From positions 1 to 28,551 of the forward strand of contig CAYYLG010000006.1 of NCBI GenBank assembly GCA_964472605.1: 28,551 nt of DNA, given 5' to 3'. Of this stretch, positions 15,588-22,956 are shown piece after piece. Position numbers and translations under genes: made by a program. Each line of letters opens with the position of its first letter. Position 1 is the stretch's first letter. This DNA is from JANNXY01 sp964472605. GTDB lineage: Bacteria; Patescibacteriota; Minisyncoccia; Phycocordibacterales; CAIZIN01. Under the pieces are notes generated by a model. That model made no database searches. It saw nothing but the letters and a program-made list of their open reading frames with translations, and had not been told where the DNA came from.

Positions 15588-15600
15588 TATTTTATTTTGT
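15588..15600 (-). repeat. 5' arm of the 13-nt inverted repeat enclosing the riboswitch
   Basis: TATTTTATTTTGT on the plus strand is the exact reverse complement of 15447-15459. It lies 6 nt beyond the -10 box, so in RNA it would be the first 13 nt of the transcript. Confidence 0.75.
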
Positions 15601-15606
15601 AATTAA

Positions 15607-15634
15607 ATTATATACCCACTAAAATATTTTGCAA
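15607..15634 (-). promoter_or_regulatory. Promoter of the SAM-riboswitch operon
   Basis: Read leftward, TTGCAA (15629-15634), a 16-bp spacer and TATAAT (15607-15612) predict a start near 15600, directly before the riboswitch. Confidence 0.65.
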
Positions 15635-15642
15635 ATAAAAAA

Positions 15643-15742
15643 NNNNNNNNNNNNNNNNNNNNNNNNNNNNNNNNNNNNNNNNNNNNNNNNNNNNNNNNNN
15701 NNNNNNNNNNNNNNNNNNNNNNNNNNNNNNNNNNNNNNNNNN
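15643..15742. other. Assembly gap (100 N) at the 5' end of dnaE
   Basis: Exactly 100 N. The missing DnaE N-terminus (roughly 85-95 residues) needs more room than 100 bp, so the true gap is probably near 250-300 bp or larger. The stretch 15425-15642 next to it holds the riboswitch leader and promoter and no gene. Confidence 0.95.
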
Positions 15743-18682
15743 TCTCGAATTGATTCAAAGAGAATTAGACTCGTTTTACTTGCTAAAAGTAATGAAGGTT
15801 ACAAAAATCTAATTCAACTTGTAACTATTTCTCATTTTGAAGGCTTCTACTACAAACCACGTATCGACAAAGAGCTCATGGAAAAATATGGGAAGGACCT
15901 CGTCTGCATTCTTCCGTCTTTTTCTTCCGAAATTTCTCTGGCACTTAAAATGTCTGACAAAGAAAAAGCTCTCAAGGCTTTAGAATTTTATAAAAAGAAT
16001 TTTTCTGATGTTTATATAGAGATAACTCATCACCCAGACATTGATGGTCATGAGGAATTAATGAATGAACTCATAAACTTTGCTAAGGAAACCAAGACTC
16101 CAATTGTTGCGGGTCACGACGTCTACTACATGAATCCTGATGATAAGAGAGCATGTACAACACTTCGCTCTGTGCAAAAAAGCTTTGGTAGAATTCCAGA
16201 GGATGATGATGGTGATTTCTCTTTTATTTCCGGAGAAACTGCAGATGAATTATTTAAGAGCGCCCCTGAAGCAATTGAAAACTCTTATAAAATTGCAATG
16301 GAACTTTGCAATGCAAAATTAGAACTAGGTCTTTGGAAATTTCCAAATGTAGAGATAGAGAGCGGACTTTCTCCGGATGATGAATTAAAAAGGATTGTAT
16401 ATGAAGGATTTGAAAGAAGGAAAGTTGAAAAAACTCAAGCTGTAATAGATCGTGTCAAATACGAACTTGGAGTTATAAAAACAAAAGGTTATGCAAAATA
16501 CTTCCTAGTAGTGGCTGACCTTCTACACTACGCCCACGAACATGGAATACTCTCAAACATCCGAGGATCAGTATCTGGATCTATGGTTACTTACCTTTCT
16601 GGTATTACAAATATAGACCCTTTGGAATTCGAAATTCCCTTCGAACGTTTCCTCAACCCTGATCGTCCATCAGCACCAGATATCGACATGGACTATGCCG
16701 ATAATAGACGTGATGAAATGGTAGCTTATGCTAGAAAAAAGTACGGCGAAGATAAGGTGGCACAGATTGGAACATTCGGAACTATGGCAGCCCGTGGATC
16801 AGTACGAGATATAACTCGTGCTTTAGGCTTTCCTGTGTCCCTTGGTGATCGCATAGCAAAAATGGTTCCTATGGGATCCCAAGGCTTCCCTATGACTCTA
16901 GAACGTGCGCTAGAGGAAAACCCAGAACTAAAAGAGGCTTATGACAAAGAAGAGGATGTGAAAAAGATTCTAGATATGGCAATGAAAATCGAAGGTGCTG
17001 CAAGACATATGGGAGTACATGCTGCTGGAGTTGTGATTTCCCCTATTCCACTTACTGATGTGGTGCCACTACAGTTTGATCCAAAAGGTGAAGGTAAAAT
17101 CATTACCCAATACGATATGTATTCGGTAGATGAGGATAATGCTGGATTACTTAAATTCGACTTCCTAGGACTTAAAAACCTGTCGATCATTGCTGATGCT
17201 ATTAAATTTGCCAAAAAAATAAAAGGGGCTGATGTAGATTACGACACAATACCAATTGATGATAAGAAAACATTTGAAATGCTTGCTCGTGGGGAAACGG
17301 CTGATACATTCCAACTTAACGGAGGTGGTATGACAAAGTTTCTAGTGGATCTGAAGCCGACAACAATTCATGACATTAATGCCATGGTAGCACTCTATCG
17401 TCCTGGCCCGATGCAAAACATTCCAGACTACATTGCACGTAAACACGGAAAAATGGAGGTAACGTATCTGGATCCAAAACTCGAACCAATTTTAAGTAAG
17501 TCGTTTGGAGTACTGGTATATCAGGATGACCTACTTATGATGGCTAACAAACTCGCTGGTTACAACTGGGGTGAAGTAGATAAATTCCGTAAAGCAGTAG
17601 GTAAGAAAATTCCAGAAGAAATGGCCAAGCAGAAGCAAAAGTTTATTGAGGGTTGTGTAAATCATTCTGGATTTACACAGGCCAAAGCCGAAGAATTATG
17701 GACTTGGATCGAACCATTTGCTGCTTACGGATTCAACAAAGCCCATGCAGTATCCTACGGCCGTGTAGCATATATCACTGCTTATCTCAAGGCTAATTTC
17801 CCTGGTGAATACATGACATCTGTAATGACACATGACTCAGGAAATATTGAGAAAGTTGCTGAGTCAGTACAAGAATGTAAACGCATGAAAATACCTGTAC
17901 TCCCACCGGACATAAATCAAAGTTTCAGGGAATTTACCCTCGTTACAAACAAAGACGGTAGCGAGACAATTCGCTTTGGACTTGGATCTATCAAAAACTT
18001 CGGCGAAGGAATAGCAGATGCGATAATCGAGGAGAGAAAACAAAATGGAGAATTCACTTCCCTTGAAAACTTCCTTGAAAGAATTCATAACCGAAATTTA
18101 AATAAAAAATCTCTTGAAGCTTTGATCAAGTCAGGCGCCTTCGATAACTTCGGTCATGATAGAGGTGTTTTACTTGCAAATCTAGAGAACCTACTTGCAT
18201 TTAATAAGGATATTGGCGGATCAAGTGTAAAGCAAGATTCACTCTTTGGAGGAACTGATATTGACGTCTCGGGACTTAAATTAAATCCAGTAGAAGAATC
18301 AACACTTGATCAAAGACTGGTTTGGGAAAAGGAATTATTAGGCTTGTATCTTACTGGGCATCCACTAGAAAAATTCCGAGAAAAGCTTGCTCAGAGAGCC
18401 ATGACCATTTCACAAATAAAAGAAATGCTACAAGAAGGTAAAGATGGCGTTATATCTGGAATTGTCGAAGAGGTAAAAGAGATTTTAACCAAGAAAGGAG
18501 ATAAAATGGCCTTCCTCCGCATAGCAGACTTCACATCATCAATTGAAGTTGTAGCATTCCCTAAGACTTATAAAAAATATGAAGACCTGCTAAAAACTGA
18601 TTCATGTATCGCCATCAAAGGCAAAATGTCCAAACGCAATGATCAAGCTTCTATCCTCGCAGATGCAGTGAAGGCATTGTGA
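15743..18682 (+). CDS. dnaE: DNA polymerase III alpha subunit, N-terminus missing in gap
   Basis: This is the replicative polymerase. 979 residues are visible, beginning inside the PHP domain (RLVLLAKSNEGYKNLIQL); the start codon lies in the gap. The palm has PDIDMD at 16676-16693, the first two catalytic Asp residues, and LLKFDFLGLKNL carries the third. Other family blocks are RGSVSGSMVTYLSG, AARHMGVHAAGVVIS, ALYRPGPM, VYQDDLLMMA and AYGFNKAHAVSYGRVAY, followed by the tandem HhH region. A C-terminal OB fold (GVISGIVEEVKEILTKKGD and AFLRIADFTSSIEVVAFP) ends the protein. It stops shortly after the OB fold, so the tau-binding tail of E. coli DnaE seems absent. It ends 4 bp from the convergent 112-aa gene. 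Confidence 0.96.
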   Translation, partial: SRIDSKRIRLVLLAKSNEGYKNLIQLVTISHFEGFYYKPRIDKELMEKYGKDLVCILPSFSSEISLALKMSDKEKALKALEFYKKNFSDVYIEITHHPDIDGHEELMNELINFAKETKTPIVAGHDVYYMNPDDKRACTTLRSVQKSFGRIPEDDDGDFSFISGETADELFKSAPEAIENSYKIAMELCNAKLELGLWKFPNVEIESGLSPDDELKRIVYEGFERRKVEKTQAVIDRVKYELGVIKTKGYAKYFLVVADLLHYAHEHGILSNIRGSVSGSMVTYLSGITNIDPLEFEIPFERFLNPDRPSAPDIDMDYADNRRDEMVAYARKKYGEDKVAQIGTFGTMAARGSVRDITRALGFPVSLGDRIAKMVPMGSQGFPMTLERALEENPELKEAYDKEEDVKKILDMAMKIEGAARHMGVHAAGVVISPIPLTDVVPLQFDPKGEGKIITQYDMYSVDEDNAGLLKFDFLGLKNLSIIADAIKFAKKIKGADVDYDTIPIDDKKTFEMLARGETADTFQLNGGGMTKFLVDLKPTTIHDINAMVALYRPGPMQNIPDYIARKHGKMEVTYLDPKLEPILSKSFGVLVYQDDLLMMANKLAGYNWGEVDKFRKAVGKKIPEEMAKQKQKFIEGCVNHSGFTQAKAEELWTWIEPFAAYGFNKAHAVSYGRVAYITAYLKANFPGEYMTSVMTHDSGNIEKVAESVQECKRMKIPVLPPDINQSFREFTLVTNKDGSETIRFGLGSIKNFGEGIADAIIEERKQNGEFTSLENFLERIHNRNLNKKSLEALIKSGAFDNFGHDRGVLLANLENLLAFNKDIGGSSVKQDSLFGGTDIDVSGLKLNPVEESTLDQRLVWEKELLGLYLTGHPLEKFREKLAQRAMTISQIKEMLQEGKDGVISGIVEEVKEILTKKGDKMAFLRIADFTSSIEVVAFPKTYKKYEDLLKTDSCIAIKGKMSKRNDQASILADAVKAL

Positions 18683-18686
18683 TTTA

Positions 18687-19025
18687 TTAAATTGAAATCG
18701 GCCTTGCTTCTTTAATTCTTTCTTCTAATCTGTTTATAATTAATTCGATTTGATTTTGTTTCATTTCAATTCCATTTATACTGCCAGTAAAATTTTTACC
18801 AATTCTAACTAATGGACCTCCTGCATCCACCATATACTCAAATTTTAGATCTAAAATAAAATCTTCTTTTTTTGCAATTATACCTATTTTCTTTACATCA
18901 CTTTTATCGAGCATATGGTCATAAAAAACATTTACATGTAGATATTTATCCAATTCACGGTCATCTAATATTTTTCTTAGCATTAAATCAGTATCATTTA
19001 CTGCTTCTTGATTGGGACCCTCCAT
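18687..19025 (-). CDS. Hypothetical protein, 112 aa
   Basis: I do not recognise this protein. It starts MEGPNQEAVNDTDLMLRK. It is soluble, without hydrophobic segments, and alternates predicted strands (KYLHVNVFYDHML, KKIGIIAKKEDFILDLKFEYM) with a final amphipathic helix (QIELIINRLEERIKEA), so a small alpha/beta fold is likely. The ATG at 19023-19025 is the only good start. A promoter-like pair lies upstream, and 100 bp upstream is a copy of the 40-bp palindrome that also stands at the start of the wHTH/Cas2-like gene. This suggests shared control. It ends 4 bp from the dnaE stop. Confidence 0.7.
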   Translation of the reverse strand: MEGPNQEAVNDTDLMLRKILDDRELDKYLHVNVFYDHMLDKSDVKKIGIIAKKEDFILDLKFEYMVDAGGPLVRIGKNFTGSINGIEMKQNQIELIINRLEERIKEARPISI

Positions 19026-19053
19026 ATATCTTATTAATTAATATTATTGCTGT

Positions 19054-19082
19054 ATTTTACTCTCTCTTTCTCTCTCTCGCAA
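19054..19082 (-). promoter_or_regulatory. Candidate promoter of the 112-aa gene
   Basis: Read leftward, TTGCGA (19077-19082), a 17-bp GA-repeat spacer and TAAAAT (19054-19059) lie about 28 nt before the ATG. The purine-only spacer is unusual. Upstream is a run of C (19102-19109) and then the left 40-bp palindrome. Confidence 0.45.
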
Positions 19083-19125
19083 GAGCAAGTTTATTTCGCA
19101 CGCCCCCCCACTATAAAACTATCAC

Positions 19126-19165
19126 TGTATATCGTATTAATCCTATAGGACTCTATTGATATACA
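19126..19165. repeat. 40-bp three-part palindrome, left copy
   Basis: TGTATATC (19126-19133), 7 nt, TCCTATAGGA (19141-19150, itself a perfect palindrome), 7 nt, GATATACA (19158-19165). The outer arms are exact reverse complements. It lies between the stop of the wHTH/Cas2-like gene and the promoter of the 112-aa gene. The right copy at 19751-19790 has the same parts and spacing and is in inverted orientation by its spacer sequence. Probably a protein-binding site. Confidence 0.85.
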
Positions 19166-19176
19166 AAGAAAATTGC

Positions 19177-19740
19177 TTATCTAAGCTTAAAATAATCTTT
19201 CAAAATCTTATCATTCTCGATCTCATCTACCACCATATAGAGCAAATCTTTACCTATCCTGAAATCAGCTTTGAGTAAAGATACAAGCTCAGAACAATCA
19301 TGAGGAAATACCCAAACACTATCTTGTATCCTCTTAAAACCAACTGATCTTAAAGTATTTCTAACTTTTGTTCTTATAGATCTCCTGCTTTCTGGTATAT
19401 CAAATATCAAAACCCTCCACTTCCTGTCCCAAATTCTCGGAATAACCAATTGGTACCCAGTAAGTTCAAATGATTTTAATTTTTCTTCGCCTTTTTTTGT
19501 AAGAGTGAGAAATCCTTTGTAGTTTTTCTCTAGATAACCATTTTTAATGAGTCTAATTCTTGCTGTTGTAATCACCTGTTTCTTCTCTCTACCAATATCA
19601 ATGATTCCTAACTTTTTAAAAGCTACAACAACGTTTGGAACAACAAGAGCTGTTGCGAGCAAACCAGAAACCTTTACTGTTTCCAAAATAATCTTGGTCA
19701 CATCCCCTCTAGACGTTTTTTTGATCACTCTAATATTCAT
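19177..19740 (-). CDS. PaaX-like protein: winged-helix plus Cas2-fold domain
   Basis: This 187-aa protein has two parts. Residues 1-95 hold a hydrophobic helix (GLLATALVVPNVVVAF) and a winged-helix-like segment (TARIRLIKNGYLEKNYKG, LTLTKKGEEKL). Residues 105-187 match the Cas2/PaaX C-terminal ferredoxin-like fold: WRVLIFDIPESRR with Asp114 at the Cas2 catalytic position, RTKVRNTLRSVGFKRIQDSV, WVFPHDC and a LYMVVDEI strand. Such solitary proteins are known in CPR genomes and are often called Cas2 or PaaX; no CRISPR array or cas1 is here. I read it as a DNA-binding regulator, because 40-bp palindromes bracket the gene and one abuts its start. A nuclease role cannot be excluded. Confidence 0.8.
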   Translation of the reverse strand: MNIRVIKKTSRGDVTKIILETVKVSGLLATALVVPNVVVAFKKLGIIDIGREKKQVITTARIRLIKNGYLEKNYKGFLTLTKKGEEKLKSFELTGYQLVIPRIWDRKWRVLIFDIPESRRSIRTKVRNTLRSVGFKRIQDSVWVFPHDCSELVSLLKADFRIGKDLLYMVVDEIENDKILKDYFKLR

Positions 19741-19750
19741 ACTTATATAT

Positions 19751-19790
19751 TGTATATCAATAAAGTCCTATAGGACATATTAGATATACA
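19751..19790. repeat. 40-bp three-part palindrome, right copy (operator candidate)
   Basis: TGTATATC (19751-19758), 7 nt, TCCTATAGGA (19766-19775), 7 nt, GATATACA (19783-19790). It begins 11 bp upstream of the wHTH/Cas2-like ATG and ends 20 bp before the thrS -35 box. Binding here would cover the leftward promoter region and could influence thrS. Over 24 bp it matches the reverse complement of the left copy with one difference. Confidence 0.87.
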
Positions 19791-19810
19791 CTATTTATAA
19801 CTGTTTATAA

Positions 19811-19839
19811 TTGAAATTTTGGTCTAAAAAGGCTATTAT
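19811..19839 (+). promoter_or_regulatory. thrS promoter, leaderless type
   Basis: TTGAAA (19811-19816), a 17-bp spacer and TATTAT (19834-19839) are followed 7 nt later by the ATG at 19847. This makes the in-frame TTG at 19811 part of the -35 box and not a start codon. Confidence 0.6.
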
Positions 19840-19846
19840 TGCCTCT

Positions 19847-21610
19847 ATGACAAAAGGATCAAATAGCAATGAAAATCTGGCACATAAACGCCATACATTA
19901 GCCCACCTTTTAGCGAGTGCGGTACTTGAACTATACCCCGATACTAAAAACACGATTGGGCCAGCGATAGACAATGGCTTCTATTATGATTTTGAATTCT
20001 CTACCCCAGTTAAAGAAGAAGATTTGAAGGAAATTCAAAAGAAAATGAAAAAACTTTCTAATTCTTGGACTGAATTTACCCACAAAGAAGTTTCAGAATC
20101 TGAGGCAAAAGAGTATTTCAAAAACAATCCTTACAAACTTGAGTTAATTGATGAGATTGTGGCTAAAAGTGAAAAAATTACTTTTTATACATGTGGAGGA
20201 TTTACTGACCTTTGCCGTGGTGGACATGTAGAAAATCCAAATAAGGAAATAGAGGATGGCTCCTGGAAACTCTCTCGCCTAGCTGGAGCCTACTGGCGCG
20301 GTGATGAAAAGAACAAAATGCTAACTCGTATTTACGGACTAGCTTTTGATACAAAAGAGGAACTAGAAAATTATGAGAAACAAGCTATAGAAGCAGAGAA
20401 AAGAGATCATAGAAAGCTTGGTAAAGAGCTTGGTATTTTTTCTTTTGATGATGATGTTGGTCCTGGACTTCCACTATGGCTTCCAAACGGAGGCGCTATT
20501 ATCGAAGCACTTGAGAACTTAGCAAAAGAAACTGAGTTCAATATGGAATATGAAAGAGTTAAGACTCCTCATCTTGCAAAGGAATCAATGTACTTAACAT
20601 CAGGACATTTGCCATACTACGAAGATTCTATGTACCCACCAATGCAATATGAGGGTGGTAAATACTATCTCAAAGCAATGAATTGTCCTCATCATCACAA
20701 AATTTTTGCTTCAGAACCAAAAAGCTATAAGGACCTCCCTCTACGTCTCGCTGAATACGGAACATGTTATAGACATGAAAAGTCTGGAGAACTCTTTGGT
20801 CTCATGCGAGTACGTTCAATGCAAATGAACGATGCACATATTTACTGTACTGAAGAACAGTTCGCAGATGAATTCAAAAAAGTAATAGAGATGTATCTGT
20901 ACTATTTCAAAATATTTGGAATCGATAAATATGTTATGAGGCTTTCTAAACACTCAAAAGAAGGTCTTGGAAAGAAATATATTAACGAACCAGAACTTTG
21001 GATTAAGACTGAAGACATGGTACGAAAATGTCTCATAGATTCTGGAGTAAAATTCGTAGAAGCAGAAAATGAAGGAGCATTCTATGGACCAAAGATTGAC
21101 GTGCAAATTTGGAGTGCTATCGGACGTGAATTCACCCTCGCTACCAACCAAGTAGACTTTGCTGTACCAGCAAGATTTGGCTTAACTTATACAGATAAAG
21201 ACGGAACAAAGAAAACTCCTCTATGTATCCACCGTGCACCTCTATCAACCCATGAACGTTTCATTGGATTCCTTATTGAGCATTATGGCGGAAACTTCCC
21301 CCTATGGCTTGCACCAGAACAGGTTCATGTAATACCGGTTAAAGATTCTGCATTTGCTAAAGCTGAAGAGATATACAGAGCGCTTCGTAAAGAAGGTATT
21401 CGTGCCAAGATTGATTTAACTAGTGATGGATTCGGTAAAAAGGTTCGCAAAGCAAAAGACATGAAAGTTACATACTCTATCATCATCGGTGATAAAGATA
21501 TCGAGGCTGGCAAGGTAACTTTAGAATCTCGTGACAATGGAAACTTAGGGCAATTAACTTCAGAAGAAGTTCTAGAAAAACTACTTAGAGAAATTAAAGA
21601 TAGAAAATAA
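19847..21610 (+). CDS. thrS: Threonyl-tRNA synthetase lacking the TGS domain
   Basis: This enzyme charges tRNA-Thr with threonine in the cytoplasm. From the ATG at 19847 it has 587 aa, against about 640 in E. coli. It begins directly in the editing domain, with KRHTLAHLLAS (HxxxH, His16 and His20) and the zinc-binding TCGGFTDLCRGGHV. The class II catalytic core follows: YLKAMNCPHHHKIF, motif 2 RHEKSGELFGLMRVRSMQ with NDAHIYC, then YGPKIDVQI and motif 3 CIHRAPLSTHERFIGFLIEH. The anticodon-binding domain (PLWLAPEQVHVIPV, SDGFGKKVRKAK) ends it. The N-terminal TGS domain is absent. The gene ends at a bidirectional terminator. Confidence 0.95.
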   Translation: MTKGSNSNENLAHKRHTLAHLLASAVLELYPDTKNTIGPAIDNGFYYDFEFSTPVKEEDLKEIQKKMKKLSNSWTEFTHKEVSESEAKEYFKNNPYKLELIDEIVAKSEKITFYTCGGFTDLCRGGHVENPNKEIEDGSWKLSRLAGAYWRGDEKNKMLTRIYGLAFDTKEELENYEKQAIEAEKRDHRKLGKELGIFSFDDDVGPGLPLWLPNGGAIIEALENLAKETEFNMEYERVKTPHLAKESMYLTSGHLPYYEDSMYPPMQYEGGKYYLKAMNCPHHHKIFASEPKSYKDLPLRLAEYGTCYRHEKSGELFGLMRVRSMQMNDAHIYCTEEQFADEFKKVIEMYLYYFKIFGIDKYVMRLSKHSKEGLGKKYINEPELWIKTEDMVRKCLIDSGVKFVEAENEGAFYGPKIDVQIWSAIGREFTLATNQVDFAVPARFGLTYTDKDGTKKTPLCIHRAPLSTHERFIGFLIEHYGGNFPLWLAPEQVHVIPVKDSAFAKAEEIYRALRKEGIRAKIDLTSDGFGKKVRKAKDMKVTYSIIIGDKDIEAGKVTLESRDNGNLGQLTSEEVLEKLLREIKDRK

Positions 21611-21641
21611 AAAACCTCCCAACTGGGAGGTTTTTTATTTT
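21604..21641. terminator. Bidirectional terminator between thrS and the PKD protein gene
   Basis: A 17-bp perfect stem (21604-21620 with 21625-21641, core CCTCCC/GGGAGG) closes an AACT loop, with A-rich and T-rich flanks on the two sides. It serves both convergent genes, and the thrS stop lies in its left arm. Confidence 0.9.
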
Positions 21642-21642
21642 A

Positions 21643-22863
21643 TTAAGCTTTGTTAGCTAGATTTTCTGCTTTGAAGTTTGCTATAGCATTCTTGCGATCT
21701 TTCTTAACTTTTCCTGCTACGATTTCGTATGCAATCCAAGCTGATAGAAGTGCAAGTAACGTTGCGATGCCTGCAAGTTTCCAATTATCTTCAACACCAG
21801 TATATGGAACTTGAGATAGGTAAACTGAGTTAAGTGAGGCAAGATTACCTGTAGGAGCTGGATTTGAATAAAGTGTTACGTTTCCGTTGTCATTATCATC
21901 ATCAACTCTTACTGTACACGTATCAGTTTCAGTCTGACCATTATATCTAGCACGTACAGTTGCTCTATATGTACCAGAATGATTATAACGTTCAGTAACT
22001 TCCTGATCATCACCGTCGGCATCACCTGACCATCTGAAGTCAACATCATCTTCATCGACTCCATCCACATCAGCAATCCATCTAACACGTTCACCTTCAT
22101 CTACATGAGAAGGACTAGCTTTACATGTAACATCAAAGTCATCATCATTGTTATTATGATTATTATTGTTTTCAACAATAACTGTTCCACAATTAACTGA
22201 TATTGATCTGTTTCCTGACATAACCAGAACTGACGCTGTCTTTGTACCAGAATTATTATAAGATTTTGAAATTGATGAACCGCTTCCACTTAGACCATCT
22301 GTTCCAGACCATGAGTAAGTGTAGTTACCATTTCCTCCATATGCATATACATTCCAGATAACAGTTTCATTTCTGTCAGCAACTGAAGGATTTGGATAAC
22401 AAGAAGCAGATATATTTGATACCTGAGCAAATTGCTGTCTTAGACCACTTAGGTCAATATCAATTGTATTAACGTTTCTATTGTTATTTATAACCTCAGT
22501 TGTATTTTGTGCCCAAGAAGTAGAATATGCCCAGTTGTTATTATATGTAGGAGAAGAATATGAAGGGGTGTAATAATTATCACCGTAACAATCATAACAA
22601 TAATCAGATCCCCAAGAATCACCGTAATCCCATCCTGAATCAGAATAACAATCCCAACATGTATCATTGTACCAACCGTCAGAAACACCGTAGTTTGAAC
22701 CACAGTCCCAACAAGTATCGTTGTACCAACCATCATTTGAACTATCGTACCAACCATCGCCCCAATCCCAAGCATTTGCCTGAGTCGGCATAGCGAAAAT
22801 GGCTATAGCAAATATGGCTATTACAGGAATCACATATGCAATTGTTTTCATAAATTTCATCAT
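21643..22863 (-). CDS. Secreted PKD-repeat surface protein with VPYTG sorting signal
   Basis: This is a 406-aa exported protein. A signal peptide (about 1-31, cleaved after ANA) is followed by a Trp/Tyr/Asp/Cys-rich region with the repeat DGWYNDTCWDC at 44-54 and 62-72, then an Asn/Thr-rich stretch. Two PKD-type beta-sandwich domains follow (from SASCYPNPSVADRNE and from DVTCKASPSHVDEGE, each with a YSWSG or FRWSG core). A C-terminal sorting signal ends it: VPYTG at about 352-356, a hydrophobic helix and a basic tail. The sortase gene lies directly upstream, so this is its likely substrate. The chosen ATG (22861-22863) is 6 nt after the -10 box. In-frame TTG at 22881 falls inside the promoter and is rejected. 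Confidence 0.82.
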   Translation of the reverse strand: MMKFMKTIAYVIPVIAIFAIAIFAMPTQANAWDWGDGWYDSSNDGWYNDTCWDCGSNYGVSDGWYNDTCWDCYSDSGWDYGDSWGSDYCYDCYGDNYYTPSYSSPTYNNNWAYSTSWAQNTTEVINNNRNVNTIDIDLSGLRQQFAQVSNISASCYPNPSVADRNETVIWNVYAYGGNGNYTYSWSGTDGLSGSGSSISKSYNNSGTKTASVLVMSGNRSISVNCGTVIVENNNNHNNNDDDFDVTCKASPSHVDEGERVRWIADVDGVDEDDVDFRWSGDADGDDQEVTERYNHSGTYRATVRARYNGQTETDTCTVRVDDDNDNGNVTLYSNPAPTGNLASLNSVYLSQVPYTGVEDNWKLAGIATLLALLSAWIAYEIVAGKVKKDRKNAIANFKAENLANKA

Positions 22864-22869
22864 ATTTAT

Positions 22870-22898
22870 ATTATACACCAAGCTAGATTATAAGTCAA
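22870..22898 (-). promoter_or_regulatory. Promoter of the PKD protein gene, leaderless type
   Basis: Read leftward, TTGACT (22893-22898), a 17-bp spacer and a perfect TATAAT (22870-22875) end 6 nt before the ATG. An inverted repeat GTCAAG-gagt-CTTGAC (22894-22909) overlaps the -35 box. Confidence 0.75.
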
Positions 22899-22901
22899 GG
22901 A

Positions 22902-22956
22902 GTCTTGACGACTACCCTTCTATACCGTCAAAATGAGCTTTTACCACATGTCTTTC
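22902..22956. repeat. 55-bp duplicated contig end, left copy
   Basis: This stretch is identical to 23057-23111 on the other side of the N-run. It contains the last codons of the sortase gene. It is an unmerged contig overlap and not a biological repeat. Confidence 0.9.

Noticed and set aside
15629..15642. TTG as start codon of dnaE before the gap
   Set aside because: It is the -35 box of the leftward promoter, and the missing DnaE N-terminus is too long to fit between here and 15743.
18680..18682. TGA read as glycine (recoded genetic code)
   Set aside because: The dnaE TGA stands where the family ends, and the other genes close normally with TAA or TAG without internal TGA.
19102..19109. 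Run of C as phase-variation tract
   Set aside because: It is short, not in a coding region and not clearly placed between promoter boxes.
19811..19846. TTG start of thrS at 19811
   Set aside because: It coincides with the -35 box of the likely thrS promoter, and the added residues match no ThrS domain.
19026..19846. CRISPR array around the Cas2-fold gene
   Set aside because: There are only two palindromic elements, in inverted orientation and 625 bp apart, with no regular spacers and no cas1.
22488..22793. Open frames on both strands across the PKD protein's repeat region
   Set aside because: They are low-complexity shadows of the repetitive Asp/Trp/Cys coding sequence.
22864..22881. TTG start of the PKD protein at 22881
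   Set aside because: It lies inside the promoter, with codons covering the TATAAT box; the ATG at 22861-22863 begins the signal peptide.
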